Assembly (NCBI RefSeq): GCF_963855985.1
Contig: NC_087109.1
Span: forward strand, 8,328,001 to 8,392,000
DNA: 64,000 nucleotides
Direction: 5' to 3'
Origin: Ostrinia nubilalis
Lineage: Eukaryota; Arthropoda; Insecta; Lepidoptera; Crambidae
The position numbers and the translations under genes were made by a program. The notes under the pieces were generated by a model, which saw only the letters and a list, made by a program, of their open reading frames with translations, was not told the DNA's origin and did no database searches. Below are positions 46,368 to 58,146 of this stretch, piece by piece (positions within the stretch are counted from its first letter, which is position 1; each line of letters opens with the position of its first letter).

Positions 46368-46735
46368 GACGTTCACTGCTGGACAAAGGCGAGAGGCCTT
46401 TGGGTTTTCCATAGGTTTTTAATAATGAACAGTCCTGCGCTGCCCGCATTCAGGTTCTTCCCGCGACCTTTACCAGATCGTCGGTCCACCTAGTAGGAGG
46501 CCTGCCCACGCTACGTCTTCCAGCCCGTGGTCGCCACTCAAGAAATTTTCTGCCCCAATGGCCATCGTCTCTACGAGCTATGTGTCCCGCCCACTGCCAA
46601 TTGATTTTAGCAATTCTGCGTCTGTCGGTCACTTTGGTTCTCCTGCGGATCTCCTCATTTCTGATTCGATCACCCTTTGGGTGACCTTGAGCCTTCTTAT
46701 GAGGCCCATAATAAGCGACCACGTTTCAGAACCTT
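46368..46735 (-). pseudogene. RTE-like LINE C-terminal fragment
   Basis: On the minus strand: RIAKINWQWAGHIARRDD, GRKFLEWRPRAGRRSVG, PPTRWTDDLVKVAGRTWM, then a frameshift and the VQQW-type end. 5'-truncated and inactive. Confidence 0.8.
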
Positions 46736-46758
46736 AAACTTTCCTATTTATTTCACTA

Positions 46759-47096
46759 CTAGCTTTTGCCTGCGGCTTCACCCGCGTGAAATTTAGTGTC
46801 ACAGATCGGCATAAATTATAGCCTATATGTTAATCTGGGTTACAAACAATAATATTGTACAGTTTCAACAAAATCCGTTGAGTACTTTTTGCGTGAAAGA
46901 GTAACAAACCTGAGACACAGGAATCTTCCTAGTTCAGGTATCAACCCACCAACATTCTTACTTTTTGTTTTTCCTGATTGTTTGTTATCATAATATTATT
47001 ATTACCTATCTGTTATGTTGGTGAGAAATAAACATTACTTTACTTTATTTTAAACTTCCAGACATCCAAACTTTCGCATTTATAATAATAGTAGGA
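46759..47096 (-). mobile_element. Non-autonomous Helitron, 338 bp
   Basis: On the minus strand it starts TCCTACTATTATTATAAATG and ends GGTGAAGCCGCAGGCAAAAGCTAG, between A and T. Same general class as 9259-9480. Confidence 0.75.
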
Positions 47097-47999
47097 TACA
47101 ATTATGTAATGTAGAAACAAACAAGACAAAAAAAAATTATACTTCAGCAACGCGAATTTTTTTATACTTCAGCATATTTAGGACACCCGGCAGCGTGTCT
47201 TGCCATGAGCAAAGAAAAAAGAACTCGCAATTTAGCAGGTACATTAATTTGACTGTTTCACAACTCTAAATCTATTTCACTTACATTACATGATCACATT
47301 TATCAAAGCTGTCTATGTCCCAAAAATTATAAAATGAAAAAAGTAGTTGTCAAAAACCTTTTTTAAGGCGGATTTTTTTCAATAAGGCGGGCGCGCGCGC
47401 GGCTATAAACGAGGTCACAAAATTCGGAAAGAACATAGCGAAATCTATTTATTCACCAATTTTCAAAAATTCCGGAAAACTTTCCAAGTAAAATTAACAA
47501 ATAACTGGACTATTTATTCGTTATTGAGCACAGAGACACAAACTTGGTTATTTTTCCAGAAAAATTATATTTAAGTGCATAAATGTAAAAATGGCTTCAT
47601 AGTGCACAAAATTGGCAATAGGTGGCATAATAATGGTTACTTTTATAGAAATGTGATTGAACGATGACAACTAACAACAGTTGTCAGTTAGGTAAAATTT
47701 TATTTTAGTTGGAAAAAGACAAAAAGTGGTAAATGGGTTAACGTGCGGGGGCTGCAAAATCATGTTGTGACGTCACGCGCGAATATTGGAAATTTTTGAA
47801 AATTTTAAAAAGTCCGTAAACTTCTCGAGGCTCTATCTTCGGTAATACTGGATGGATTGAGGTGAAATAAAAACTAGTGTAATGTGTGTGATCTAAACTT
47901 TAAATTAAGTCATAATTTAACTTAATATTACAACTTATGCGTGTTGTCCATTGTAGTGCCAAATTGTTCGGATAAATCAAGTTAAATAAATAGGTCATG

Positions 48000-48480
48000 C
48001 ATGATTCTGTTCATTCATCCTGTCCTGCCGGTCCTGCGCTGCATATCTTGGTTATTCCCGCGACCTTCACCATAACCGCCTCTGTGGTCTAGTGGTAAGA
48101 CCACCTGTTTCAGACGCAGAGGTCCCGGGTTCGATCCCCAGTGGGGCAGATTTTTCTGTTCGGTTTGCTTGTTCTAAGTCCGCCTGGCTAGCTACCGCCA
48201 TCTTACCTAAGTCTGTCGCCATAACAATGTGTTCCGGCAGTTGGAGGTAAGATAGCCAGTTCCTCCGTGGTTGAGGATTCCGGGTGAAGCTCGCTTCCAC
48301 CTTCGGCCTGATCACCACTTACCATTAGGTGAGATACAGGCCAAGAGCTTCCTCTTTGGGAAAAAAAAAAAACTCGTATATTCGGTCCACATTCTATGAT
48401 CTGAGGTCTAGCTTGCCCATGCCATGCTCCATACTACGTCTTCGGAATAGTCACTCGTAGTCCATCGTTCTTATTTTAAT
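48000..48480 (-). pseudogene. RTE-like LINE fragment split by a SINE
   Basis: Antisense LINE-end landmarks: CCGGTCCTGCGCTGC and ATTCCCGCGACCTTCACC before the SINE, TCGGTCCAC and ATGCTCCATACTACGTCTTC after it. Strongly decayed. Confidence 0.6.
48076..48371 (+). mobile_element. tRNA-derived SINE, ~296 bp
   Basis: A tRNA-like head with A box TGGTCTAGTGG (48085-48095) and B box GGTTCGATCCC (48128-48138). Then an unrelated body (GTGAAGCTCGCTTCCACC, TTAGGTGAGATACAGGCC) and a terminal A run (48360-48371). The extended body and A tail show it is a SINE and not a tRNA gene. Confidence 0.85.
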
Positions 48481-49479
48481 AAATATACTTAAGTTTAAGC
48501 AAAACTAATATCTATCTTGTGAAGCAGTGGAGCGGAGCCGGTTAGCAGTCGCTGGATGGAGGTGTCAAATTAGCAGACCTCATTATGAGACGCGCATCAT
48601 TGGTTGCGCGCGCGCATAACCCATTCGTTATAGGTACCTATCTTCCTAGGTTTAGGTAGTTAGGTATTTTAATCTTTATAAATAAAAAAAAATGTGCGTC
48701 TTGCTATTTACTATCGGCATTTAGGTAACTGTTTCTCAGGCCTTATAACTTTTTGTTTCTTTATAAAAAAAAGTATGTAGGTACCTACCTGCTTAGAGGC
48801 TAAAGTAAAAGGTAAAAAGGTCGCGGGAAGAGCCTGGATGCGGGCAGCGCAGGACCGTTCATTATGGAAAACCTTGGGGGAGGCCTTTGTCCAGCAGTGG
48901 ACGTCATTTGGCTGAAACGAACGAACGAACCTGCTTTTAGAGGCTAGCTTTTTTCAAGCGTTCCCAATTTTGTTTACATACCTACTTAGATTAATCTAAG
49001 CATACCTAAACCTACCTAATAAAATGTGTAATAGTAAAATAGGATATTTTTTTCAGATGGAAAATTCAGCAGTTTTAAAAACAGCTTACCTACATGCATT
49101 ATTAATTCTGAGTAAGCAAAATTTTTATTGATAACAAACAAAATTGTGCTTAGTTGAGCTTGCAATAAGAATCATTTTCTAATTACCTACTTACCTAGAT
49201 GATTGCTATACACATTCAACCAACAGGTTATGCTTACTGCGCGAAGAATTTTTATTCCACTTTCCCTACATTAATATAATTAATTATCTTCGTAATAAGA
49301 ACAATCTAATTACAGACACGGTTTTATTTATTTTATTTGCTTACCTAATTTTCCTTTATTACAAAATGTTGATTGACTCCAAAAAATCTATCAACGATGG
49401 AGATCAATTTGCGTAATTCATTGACCGTTCTGAAAGATGAAATTAATCGTAAAATAGAAGGGGACAAGTGTATTATATC
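48372..49479. other. Intergenic upstream of the ESRP/fusilli 5' region
   Basis: Contains the RTE-like LINE end at 48815-48916 (plus strand) and a short GCGC-rich patch at 48590-48630. Otherwise AT-rich with no gene seen. Confidence 0.5.
48815..48916 (+). pseudogene. RTE-like LINE end, ~100 bp
   Basis: Encodes KVAGRAWMRAAQDRS and LGEAFVQQWTSFG, then TGA. Nearly the same as the end of 54102-54299. Confidence 0.75.
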
Positions 49480-50294
49480 GTTGGCAGCGATGCGTGAACG
49501 ATGAAGCGACGTGGTAGAAGCAGCAACTATCTCATCATTGATAATAGTCGGTTTGGCAACGTCGCGCGTCTCACCTGGCGACGCCTGGCGTTTACCTGCG
49601 CAGTGTCAACAGGGGGGCAAGCGAGCGGCAGTCGATCCTCCGATCCGGCCGACACGCTCGTCTGTATCGAGCTGTCCTTTTTTAAAACCTTCAAAAACAT
49701 CAGACAATCAAATTCTTAATTCAAACGTGATACCTACACCAGTGACAATTGAATCGTGCAAAGTGGAAACGTTTTGTGTGGACCCCCATTGTTCGAAATC
49801 CGGAATTGTGTTGAAAAGGACCTGAGAAACGCAAGTCACCGGACAGCCTCGTCAGAATTTCGTCTACCTATGTGATGTTGGTTAATTCTAGATTTTCACC
49901 TGCAGCGGAAACGGCTTACGTAGACGGCTAGCGGTAAACGCCGTCCGCGCCGCACGCGAGTTCTTGTCCATGTTGAGTAACCGTCAGGTTTCTAAAAAGT
50001 GCTTTCGACGCGTTTAAGAACACAAACAACTCGAAAACGTCGAATTCGGACGTTACTACGGGTTCCGCGACATCGCGGTCGCCTACGCGAATACGTAAAG
50101 GTTGTTATCCCGTTCCCGTTAGAAAGTTATCTGAATTGTAGTGTAGATAGACATGGACTGTGTGGAAGCGAAAGCACGGTATTGAGATTGGTAAACACTA
50201 AACAGTAAGCATACATGGACCGTGGAGTGTGAGAGGGTGCGTTGACATCGTCGGGGAGGTGTTGTGTCGTGGTGGCGAGATTGTGCATGGCGCG
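49480..50294 (+). promoter_or_regulatory. Presumed 5' UTR/promoter of the ESRP/fusilli gene, with uORFs
   Basis: CpG-rich for several hundred bases, unlike the flanks. The last part must be 5' UTR: it holds a 5-codon uORF at 50215-50232 and a 3-codon uORF at 50287-50298 (ATG GCG CGA TGA) whose stop overlaps the main start. The transcription start is not identifiable. Confidence 0.5.
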
Positions 50295-50423
50295 ATGATC
50301 AGCGGAGGTTGGGTGTGCGCGCTTCACGTGCGCACGGCGGGGCTCGGTGGCGCGGCCCTCGGCTCCGACGAGGAAGAGATCGTGTACCTCGCGTACATCG
50401 TCATCGACGTTCTCTCCAACCAG
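50295..50423 (+). CDS. fus: ESRP/fusilli-type splicing regulator, first coding exon (partial gene)
   Basis: ATG 50295 to CAG|GTAAGC, 43 codons, phase 0. The product contains TAGLGGAALGSDEEEIVYLA followed by YIVIDVLSNQ. This matches the beginning of the RNase-D-like (exonuclease-fold) domain of ESRP1/2 and fusilli, which starts TAG...LGSDE(K/E)E(L/I)-LL---VDL. The full protein would add three RRMs and regulate alternative splicing in the nucleus. Upstream of the ATG the frame is open back to 50229 but has no other ATG. The next exon was not found in the remaining 13.5 kb, so intron 1 is long. Identification rests on one exon and on memory of the family. Confidence 0.72.
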
Positions 50424-53400
50424 GTAAGCTTTCAGGAAGTAATTTAGCACCATCGAATTCAATGAACGCCGCTAAAGAACTAAAACAAAAAATAAACAAG
50501 TAATAGCAGGCTGTCGGGTAGATGAATTGCAGTAATAGTGCTGCTCGCACGGAATGACCGATAGGATGTTGCAATTGGCGGTATCTGCACGTAAATGTAT
50601 ATCGAAGGATTTATTAAACCTTTGTTTTAGTAATAAATTATAAGACTGATGTAATAGCGAGCAGAGAACTATTATTAAAGAAACAAAGGCCATTTTTATG
50701 CAATTTAACAAATTTTCCTGGTAGGTTCAACTGCAGTTTTTATTATAAAAAAATCAGATAATCGCGCGACGTTTCCCGAAAATTCTTGAAACTAGAAATA
50801 GGTAGGTTAAGGCTACCTACCTACCTAATTAAGTATTTACCAACCTACCGATCTAATTGATTTACGATTGACGTAAATTTATGCATTAAAAAGTCAAAGA
50901 TCCATCATTTCGTTAGCTCTGGGAATGGTGCTAAAGTAGTGTGAACTGATACAATGATAAGAATGAACTGATAACATTGATACTGCTATCTCTGGTGAAT
51001 GTAATACTAATAATAATAGCCACAATATTTCTATCATTATTGTTTGGCTTTAGGACTTTAGACTGAACTTCATAGTTACCAATAGTAGGACTTACTATGA
51101 TACTGTAGGGTGTAGGGTGTTCCAATATTGTGACATTGAGAACAGGTAAATGAGCTAAGACGCACCGAAAAGTCCAATAGGTCCATTTTAAAAACAAATC
51201 AGAATCTATTATCAGTCATATTTGAGATGTAGGTATCTCAGGCTACCTCCATTTAGTGTCAGTGTGACGATGACGCGGACGTGCTAATTTTGAGACACCA
51301 TGTATTTTGCTTCTTACTATAGCCCTCGAGGGCAACTTTGGCTCAACTCAAAAAATACTTAAATTGAGCAGACTATCTTGCAACCAACAAAAATAAATAG
51401 GCGCCAGTAACGCTAACATTGCCCTGTGGAATTATGTCGTATGTCGACATTGCTAATTTGCTATGAAGAGGTGGAAAGTTAAATAGGTACTTTTTTGTTT
51501 TGAACCAAAGTTGCCCCCTAGGGCTAAAGTAACCCACAAATGCGGTACTACTAGAAATTTGGCTAGTTAGGTATTGTTAACGCAACTCATGCACTTCATG
51601 CGTATTTGTATCGCATCAATGATCTTGCCTTGAACTGGGTAATTATCCAACTTTTAATATTATCGGCCTCACCTACCGTCTTGAAAGATAAAGGTACTGC
51701 ATTACTTATTCTGTGGTACTGCACAAGAATGTTCTACAATATTCCACATCTTACGACAGTTACGGCCTCATTCGGGAGCACAGTATGCAAACTGCAGGTG
51801 GATAACATTTACCGCTAAAACTGTTCAGCAGTAGTCAACTCGAAGTTACCAAGATGATGGCCTTATTGAAATAAAATTATGTAAATAAAATATAGATTTT
51901 GCAAAAACGAGAGTGAATTATAAATTAATCTTGCGGGTTGCGAATGTCACTTAGCTTTACCTAAACTCATGACTCATTTTATTTTTGCAAGTAGGATTTT
52001 AAAAAACACTTACACGTCCCAGTATTAACCCCTAACAACAACAACCACTGTTTCCGTATAATAAATGGGCCATTGGCTAGAAGAAGCAGCGCAAGAAACT
52101 CAGTCAATATAAATTTTACACACGACAGCACATCAGGCTACCCATTTTTGTTGCAAACTCGCCCCTATAACAACTGTACAAGAACAAACAGTGGTTACGT
52201 TGACATGCCGTCGTCTGTACCAAGTAGTAGTCAGTGGTTAGTCACTGTAAATTAGGTACATTTATTTATTTTATTTTAATTACACAGGTTCTATACCTTA
52301 TTATACAAAAAAAGCGTTGTGTAAGTTGAGGCACTAAAGAACGGCTAGGCTGTAGTGGCTGTAAGTAGAAACTATTTAAATAAACGCCGTCAGTTCACGT
52401 TTAAACTATTTGACTACTCCGCCCTAAAATAGCACATCGCACATTACTTCACATCATTAACAAACATACAAATTCTAAGTATATTTCAAAACACCTTTTC
52501 GCCATATTTGAACGACTCAACAGCTTACTTTCACCCATTAAGTCAATTCTTAAGCGTCACACAAAACGCGCGACAAAAGTTAACGACATTACTAGGACGG
52601 AATACAAAATGTAATTTGTGTGAAAATAACTAAATTATAAGCTATAAACATGCTTTATACCTACTAGTTTATACACAGCTAAACTTTGATTTAACCTGTA
52701 AAAACTACGCCGTAATACTGTGGCCGTACTACGATGAAACGTTTGCATAGAATAAAAATTACAAGATTTTCAATCGCAGATGACACGGACGCTGACTTTA
52801 CGGTTTCCTGAGAGAAGCTAGGCTGCTCCTTAAAATTATGTTCATCACTTACTGAAATGAAGAAATCCTTACTTTGTAGAGGCTGTGGACGCTGTGGTGG
52901 AGACCGTAAACCACAACTGATGCTGATTTATGTCGTGGTGGCCTAAATAGGAGGACCTCACCATTTCACATTCGGCGAACTCCTCCGCGCTAAAAAGAAC
53001 TACATACATAATAATAAATATACCTCTGCAGTTAAGTTGTAGCAAATAGCAAGACAAGTTTCAAGGAAGCAAATAGGTAACTCAAAAATTCTTCTCTTTT
53101 AAGTTTTTTTGTGATTTACTGGATACGTTTTCGCAAGGACTCTAGCCTAAATTAAAATTACCAACAAAATAATGTTGTCCTGTCAAATAATGTTTGTGAC
53201 TGGATAATAAATAAATTATTACCGCATAGTATCCGCGCATAGTTGTATAAAAATCTTGATCCATAACTGGTTTTATTGGTCCGAGACTAAGTGAACTGCA
53301 ATCATAAAATAAACGAGGGTATTATGAAACGGAGGTCAATTTACGGACAAAACTTTTAATTTTTTTACATACGGCTTATTGTTGATAAAGTACGTAACTA

Positions 53401-54101
53401 TTCAGTCAAAATATTAAATCAACAGTCTTGTTAACAAAAATGCTGTGAAATTATTTTATTAACAGAAATATCTCGAATATGCTGCAATCTACTCACTGAA
53501 ATATAATTTACCAGATTCAATAATCTTCGGCGTGGATCTAAAGCATTCAGTATTTTTTATTGTTTTTTCGCGGTCAAAATTAATTACAGTAATGTGTAGT
53601 GAAATTAAAGAAGATGAATAATTCTTATTAAATCTAATGAAGCGAAACTAACTTCTTTCACTGATAAAAAGCTGCATATATCCCGAAAAGTTACAGTAAT
53701 TAAATAAGTAGGTATACTTACATATGTACTAACCTATCTAACACTTAAGCCATACCAATAAATAAATGATAAAAAGTAGTAACCATGGTAGTAACCTTAT
53801 CAACTCTTCGTTACAACCGAACACGACGACATCAGGAGACCTAATTTCTACTTACTTACATAGTTTTATTCTACTTACTATGTATTATTTTATTGGTAGT
53901 TAGTTATCACGACTAATTCACGAGTGAGAAAAAAAATTTTGGAAGAAAGTCGTTATTTTCGAGTTGTACTCATGTTGTACCTACTCGTTAAGTCTTTTAT
54001 TTATTTATTGATGTCACCGCTTTGTCATCATTTGACGATTGTAACACGAGCACGACGGTTTCTTTTGAACTAATAAAAATTAGAAATATTAGTGTTGTAG
54101 A
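50424..54101 (+). other. Probable intron 1 of the ESRP/fusilli gene, first part
   Basis: AT-rich. It holds the dispersed repeat at 51991-52077 (shared with 14187-14255). No exon with a convincing frame and borders found. Confidence 0.5.
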
Positions 54102-54299
54102 GACGATGGCCGTTGGGGCAGGAAAGTTCTCGAGTGGCGACCACGGGCTGGAAGACGTAGCGTGGGCAGGCCTCCTACTAGGTGGACCGACGATCTGGTA
54201 AAGGTCGCGGGAAGAGCCTGGATGCGGGCAGCGCAGGACCGTTCATTGTGGAAAACCTTGGGGGAGGCCTTTGTCCAGCAGTGGACGTCATTTGGCTGA
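54102..54299 (+). pseudogene. RTE-like LINE C-terminus, 5'-truncated
   Basis: An uninterrupted 65-codon frame from DDGRWGRKVLEWRPRAG through PPTRWTDDLVKVAG and DRSLWKTLGEAFVQQW to TGA. It is followed by AAGAAGAAG. A dead-on-arrival insertion. Confidence 0.8.
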
Positions 54300-55569
54300 A
54301 AAGAAGAAGTGTTAAAGCTAAAGCGTCATGATGTAGTAGGTATTTACACATTCATTGGCACACGTGTATTGGAAAGAGATGTAGGTACATCCATCACTTT
54401 CCCACAAGATAATCTTATGTAGGTAGGTACTTCTACTCCTGCTGCTTTTAATCCCTCAGATTCGAGTAAATCAAAACTAGATTTACATCATGGCTGTAAC
54501 TATGCTATAATGAAGTCACTACCAAACTGTCCTCTCACCTAGGCTAGCAGCAAAATTTTCCACCACGTCACAGAATAAATACTACTAGGAGTTTTGGATT
54601 GAATGTATTGTAAAATGATGAGAAATAAACCTTATTCGAAGGAAAACACATAAAATAGTCTTCTTTTCAACTTTTTTTGCTACTGCTACATGAACAAGAC
54701 TTATTTTGACCTCTTTGAAAATTCGACCAAAAAATCACCACGTTTTGCTCTAATAAACTTTCTTCGTAAATATTGTGGCCTACCTAAACAAACCTACCTT
54801 TTGTTACAAAAATATTATACTCATATCTAAGAGGCGCTTTTGCCAAAATATCTAACAAGTTGTTATTTGCTCTACTTATTTAACTAGCGTTTTAGCACTT
54901 ATCACATTTATTTAGAGGCGATGTAGCGGAACAAACCAGATATAAAATTATGGCGCGTTCACAAATTGGTTATTTTTGCACCAACGTGAACTCTTTGGGA
55001 GTCAATAAACTAATAATTCTATTAATTTCATCACTAGCTGTGCCCGCGCCTTCGTAAGCGTGAATGTTTAAATAACATTTCCCGTTTTTGCAAAATTTTT
55101 CTTTAAGGCGATTAGAGTCCTCAATCCGCGTCAAATGGGCATTTTGTAAAGCCTACTCCTCTTTTACTGCTGGACAGAAATAGTTGAAAAAAATATATGT
55201 TATACAACAGTTCAAGGACTACATTTGTGACGTTTGAATTTTCGCTACGTCTCTTTGTTTTGGATTAAAAAAATAAATACGGGACATCGATTTTTTACTT
55301 AAATTCCCTACTCCTCCAAAACGGCTATGTTAATTTAAAAGATTTTTGCACGAATAGATTAGGAATTCTTTAATCTTTAAATGACACGTTGCGTTTTTCA
55401 ATCGAACATTACTTTCATTCATAAATTTTACTTTTGATAAATTCCGAACGTTTTGCTGTTGAGGGGGCCTTCGCGGGGTGCGGGCGGCAGTCGGCCGCTG
55501 GCCTTCAGACGGGGAGGTTGTGTCACTCGCTGCAAACTGACATTAGCGATCAAAATGAATTTTTTATTT

Positions 55570-55698
55570 GGCTGAGTTGCACCACCTGACGTGACCTAAC
55601 TTTGACCGTAGCTTTGGCGATAACCGGTATTTTTTTGTATGGAGTTTGACAGATTTTTGACTTTTGTCAAATTTAAAATAAGATGGTGCAACCTAGTC
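55570..55698. mobile_element. MITE, relative of 5841-5996
   Basis: The left end GGCTGAGTTGCACCACC pairs with the right end AAGATGGTGCAACCTAGTC. It shares TTTGTATGGAGTTTG with the other copy. Ends eroded. Confidence 0.65.
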
Positions 55699-57059
55699 TT
55701 TGTTTGACAATAGTTTTTATGTCAGAGTTGTTCATAGAGCACGTTCAGTCAGACGATACGATTGAATTAAGTCATGCTCGGACGCTATTATCTACCTAAA
55801 TAGAATCTATTAGTGTAAAAAAATCGACTCCAAAAAAAAAACGGCACTAGATAAGTAAAAGTTGAAAATATATTCCACTATTTATTTACTAGGCCTTTGC
55901 AATCAGTATCCAAATTAGGAGCGAGTCAGAATCAGTAACTTAATCGATTTACGTGAAGAAAAAAAATTTATATTTTTCATACTTAGGCTCGGCGCAAATG
56001 GGCCATTTAGAATTAGATTTTCAATATGTGTCTTCGCGAAAATACCACAGTTAAAAAAAATAAGATAAAGTGGTATTGATAAATTGTTCTAAAGAGCTTA
56101 TTAAAAATGTGGATACTGATTACAAATGCCCGTACATCATGATTGATATTTTCGGAGTCGGTGACAGCCTACCTTTTGGTGATTCGTTTTGGAGTTGGTT
56201 TTAATTTTTGGTGAAAATTAATTTATTTCATGCCTTTAGTAGAATGAGAGGTACTCAATAGACCTTGTTGTTGCCACTGAAGGTGCATAGGTACACAGTA
56301 CATTGATACCATATTTTTCATGTTAAGTGCAAATAAACTTTCCTAAATTACCTAACCATGAAACGTACCTATAGGCTATAATAATTAAAAATTTTCGTCG
56401 ATAAAAACTGAAATCCTCTTATAAGATGATGAATTTTGGGAGCATGTCATGAAACTATAATTATTAGCATACAAAAACTTGTTTTAAAAAAAAGGTTTTT
56501 TCTTTTAATTTTTTTTTATGATGCGGAATTTGCTGCGGCGTAGTAGCAAAGATTTTTCGTTATGTAGCTCGTAATAATTTCGAAGAATAGGGATGTTTCC
56601 TAGGTAGAGCAAGAGTTTGAATTAGTCCGTCGGTCAACTTACCAAAAAATACTTTAAATGTATTTTTCACTTTTTTAAACTTATGAAAATTTAAAGAGAT
56701 AAAGCGCGCCAAAGTTCAGAAGAGGCCCATGACGTTAAGGCGTGCTTAAAATTGTTGCGATTTGTGACGTCACGTGGAATTTAATCGCATCATAACTTCG
56801 TAATTACTTGTTTGTTGACAAATAAAAATATCCCGTGTCCAATATTTTTTGATAGTGTAATTGACGGACTAAAAGTGTTTTTTTTAAGAAACTAGCCTAT
56901 TCCTACGGCAACATTCCAGCTCCATCATCAGACCCTGTTTGGCTTTGAGAATTGAAGTAGGTAGGTACTCGTGATTTTTAAAGTAGCTTACTTACATAAT
57001 ATTACTTACTTATATGTATTTATATAAATAAGTAAATACAAATCAAACGAGCCTAAACT

Positions 57060-57240
57060 CGTTTAATCCCGGAGTTGCTATGGAGCCACGGGCATTCCAG
57101 CTCTATCATCAGATCGACTCCATGTCATCACAATATTGCATTGTCATCCGAATTACATGTACATATATCCAAAATTTTAACTCAATCAGCTGTTGAAGGA
57201 TTTCTAATAAAAAGACGAGATTAACCCACTTGTTACGGAA
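57060..57240. repeat. Dispersed repeat (CCAGCTCTATCATCAGATC)
   Basis: GGCATTCCAGCTCTATCATC followed by CTCCATGTCATCACAATATT. A smaller piece (ACATTCCAGCTCCATCATC) lies at about 56910-56935. I recall this as a common lepidopteran repeat; its class is uncertain. Confidence 0.55.
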
Positions 57241-57879
57241 TTCACTTTTTCTATCACTTACCTTAAATCAGTCATGATAAATTTATCTCAAAACAATCGC
57301 TCCAAAACTTTATAGTTATTTACGTCAGTGTACTTATAAGACTTGGACAGTACTGCGACACACCTCATCTTTCAAATGTTGCACATAAAAATTGTTTACA
57401 CTACCCACATTAGTAAAAATATGTAGGTATGTAAAAACTAGCGTTATTTTAAAAGAACGCTAGTAACAAGTGGGTACACATTTTCAGTTTATTCTTCATA
57501 AGTGACACAAGGAGAATGACAATAGACAAAAGAAGAAACATTTGCTTTTTTAAACCATTGACAATACTACTATGTGTTCCAATACCTACAGTTGTCGTCA
57601 GGAAGTTGGTCTAACAAATTCAGCTTGCAAGATTCCACCCGAAGTTACCTACATATTACATGTTCAAATTTCGAGAACGGCTGAACCGACAAAAACATTA
57701 GAAAATTTACGAAAAAATTTAATAAAAAAAAAAATATATCCCGTACAAAATGTTCATGGATTGTGTTATTTTTATTAAATACCTTTACGCCTGAGTTAAA
57801 TGATACCGACATCAAGGTTCATCAATTCAAGTTTAAAATAATAGGCAGTAATGTCATGAAAAAAGAGCTTCTATTCTGT

Positions 57880-58146
57880 ATCTACCTATGCCCGTGTAAT
57901 TTTGATCGGAGTCAAATCGGAGTTTTCGTGCGGGGTGCGCGGGTGTTTCGCACGGCGTGAAGGTCAAACGCCCAAGGTCATTGAGGACTCTAATCGCCTT
58001 AATTGCTTCGCCCCTATTGGCTGGCTCGATAGATGGGCTATCGAACACAAAATTTTTTTTCAAATCGGTGCAATACCTATTTCCTGAGATTAGCGCGTAA
58101 AGCAAAGAAACCAAACCAACTCTTCAGCTTTATAGATAGGTATAGC
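57880..58146 (-). mobile_element. Helitron 5' portion, antisense
   Basis: The minus strand begins CTATACCTATCTATAAAGCTGAAGAG followed by GCGCTAATCTCAGGAA, as in Lep1/HzRel-type Helitrons. The CTAG end was not found. Confidence 0.65.

Larger units (their letters stand above)
46085..47760. repeat. Composite with inverted flanks enclosing LINE and Helitron pieces
   Basis: The left flank (46095-46270: AACCCTTTTAGCACCAG, GTTTTGAAAATTGGTG) and right flank (47430-47750: CACCAATTTTCAAAA, GTGGTAAATGGGTT) are diverged inverted repeats. Between them sit an RTE-like LINE end and a Helitron, which look like later insertions. Confidence 0.5.

Noticed and set aside
48076..48150. Possible tRNA gene (A and B boxes present)
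   Set aside because: The promoter boxes are followed by a long SINE body and A tail; no complete cloverleaf acceptor pairing was seen.
49501..49825. Open frames of 72 and 104 residues in the CpG-rich region
   Set aside because: Composition-driven; no recognisable protein. They lie in the likely 5' region of the ESRP/fusilli gene.
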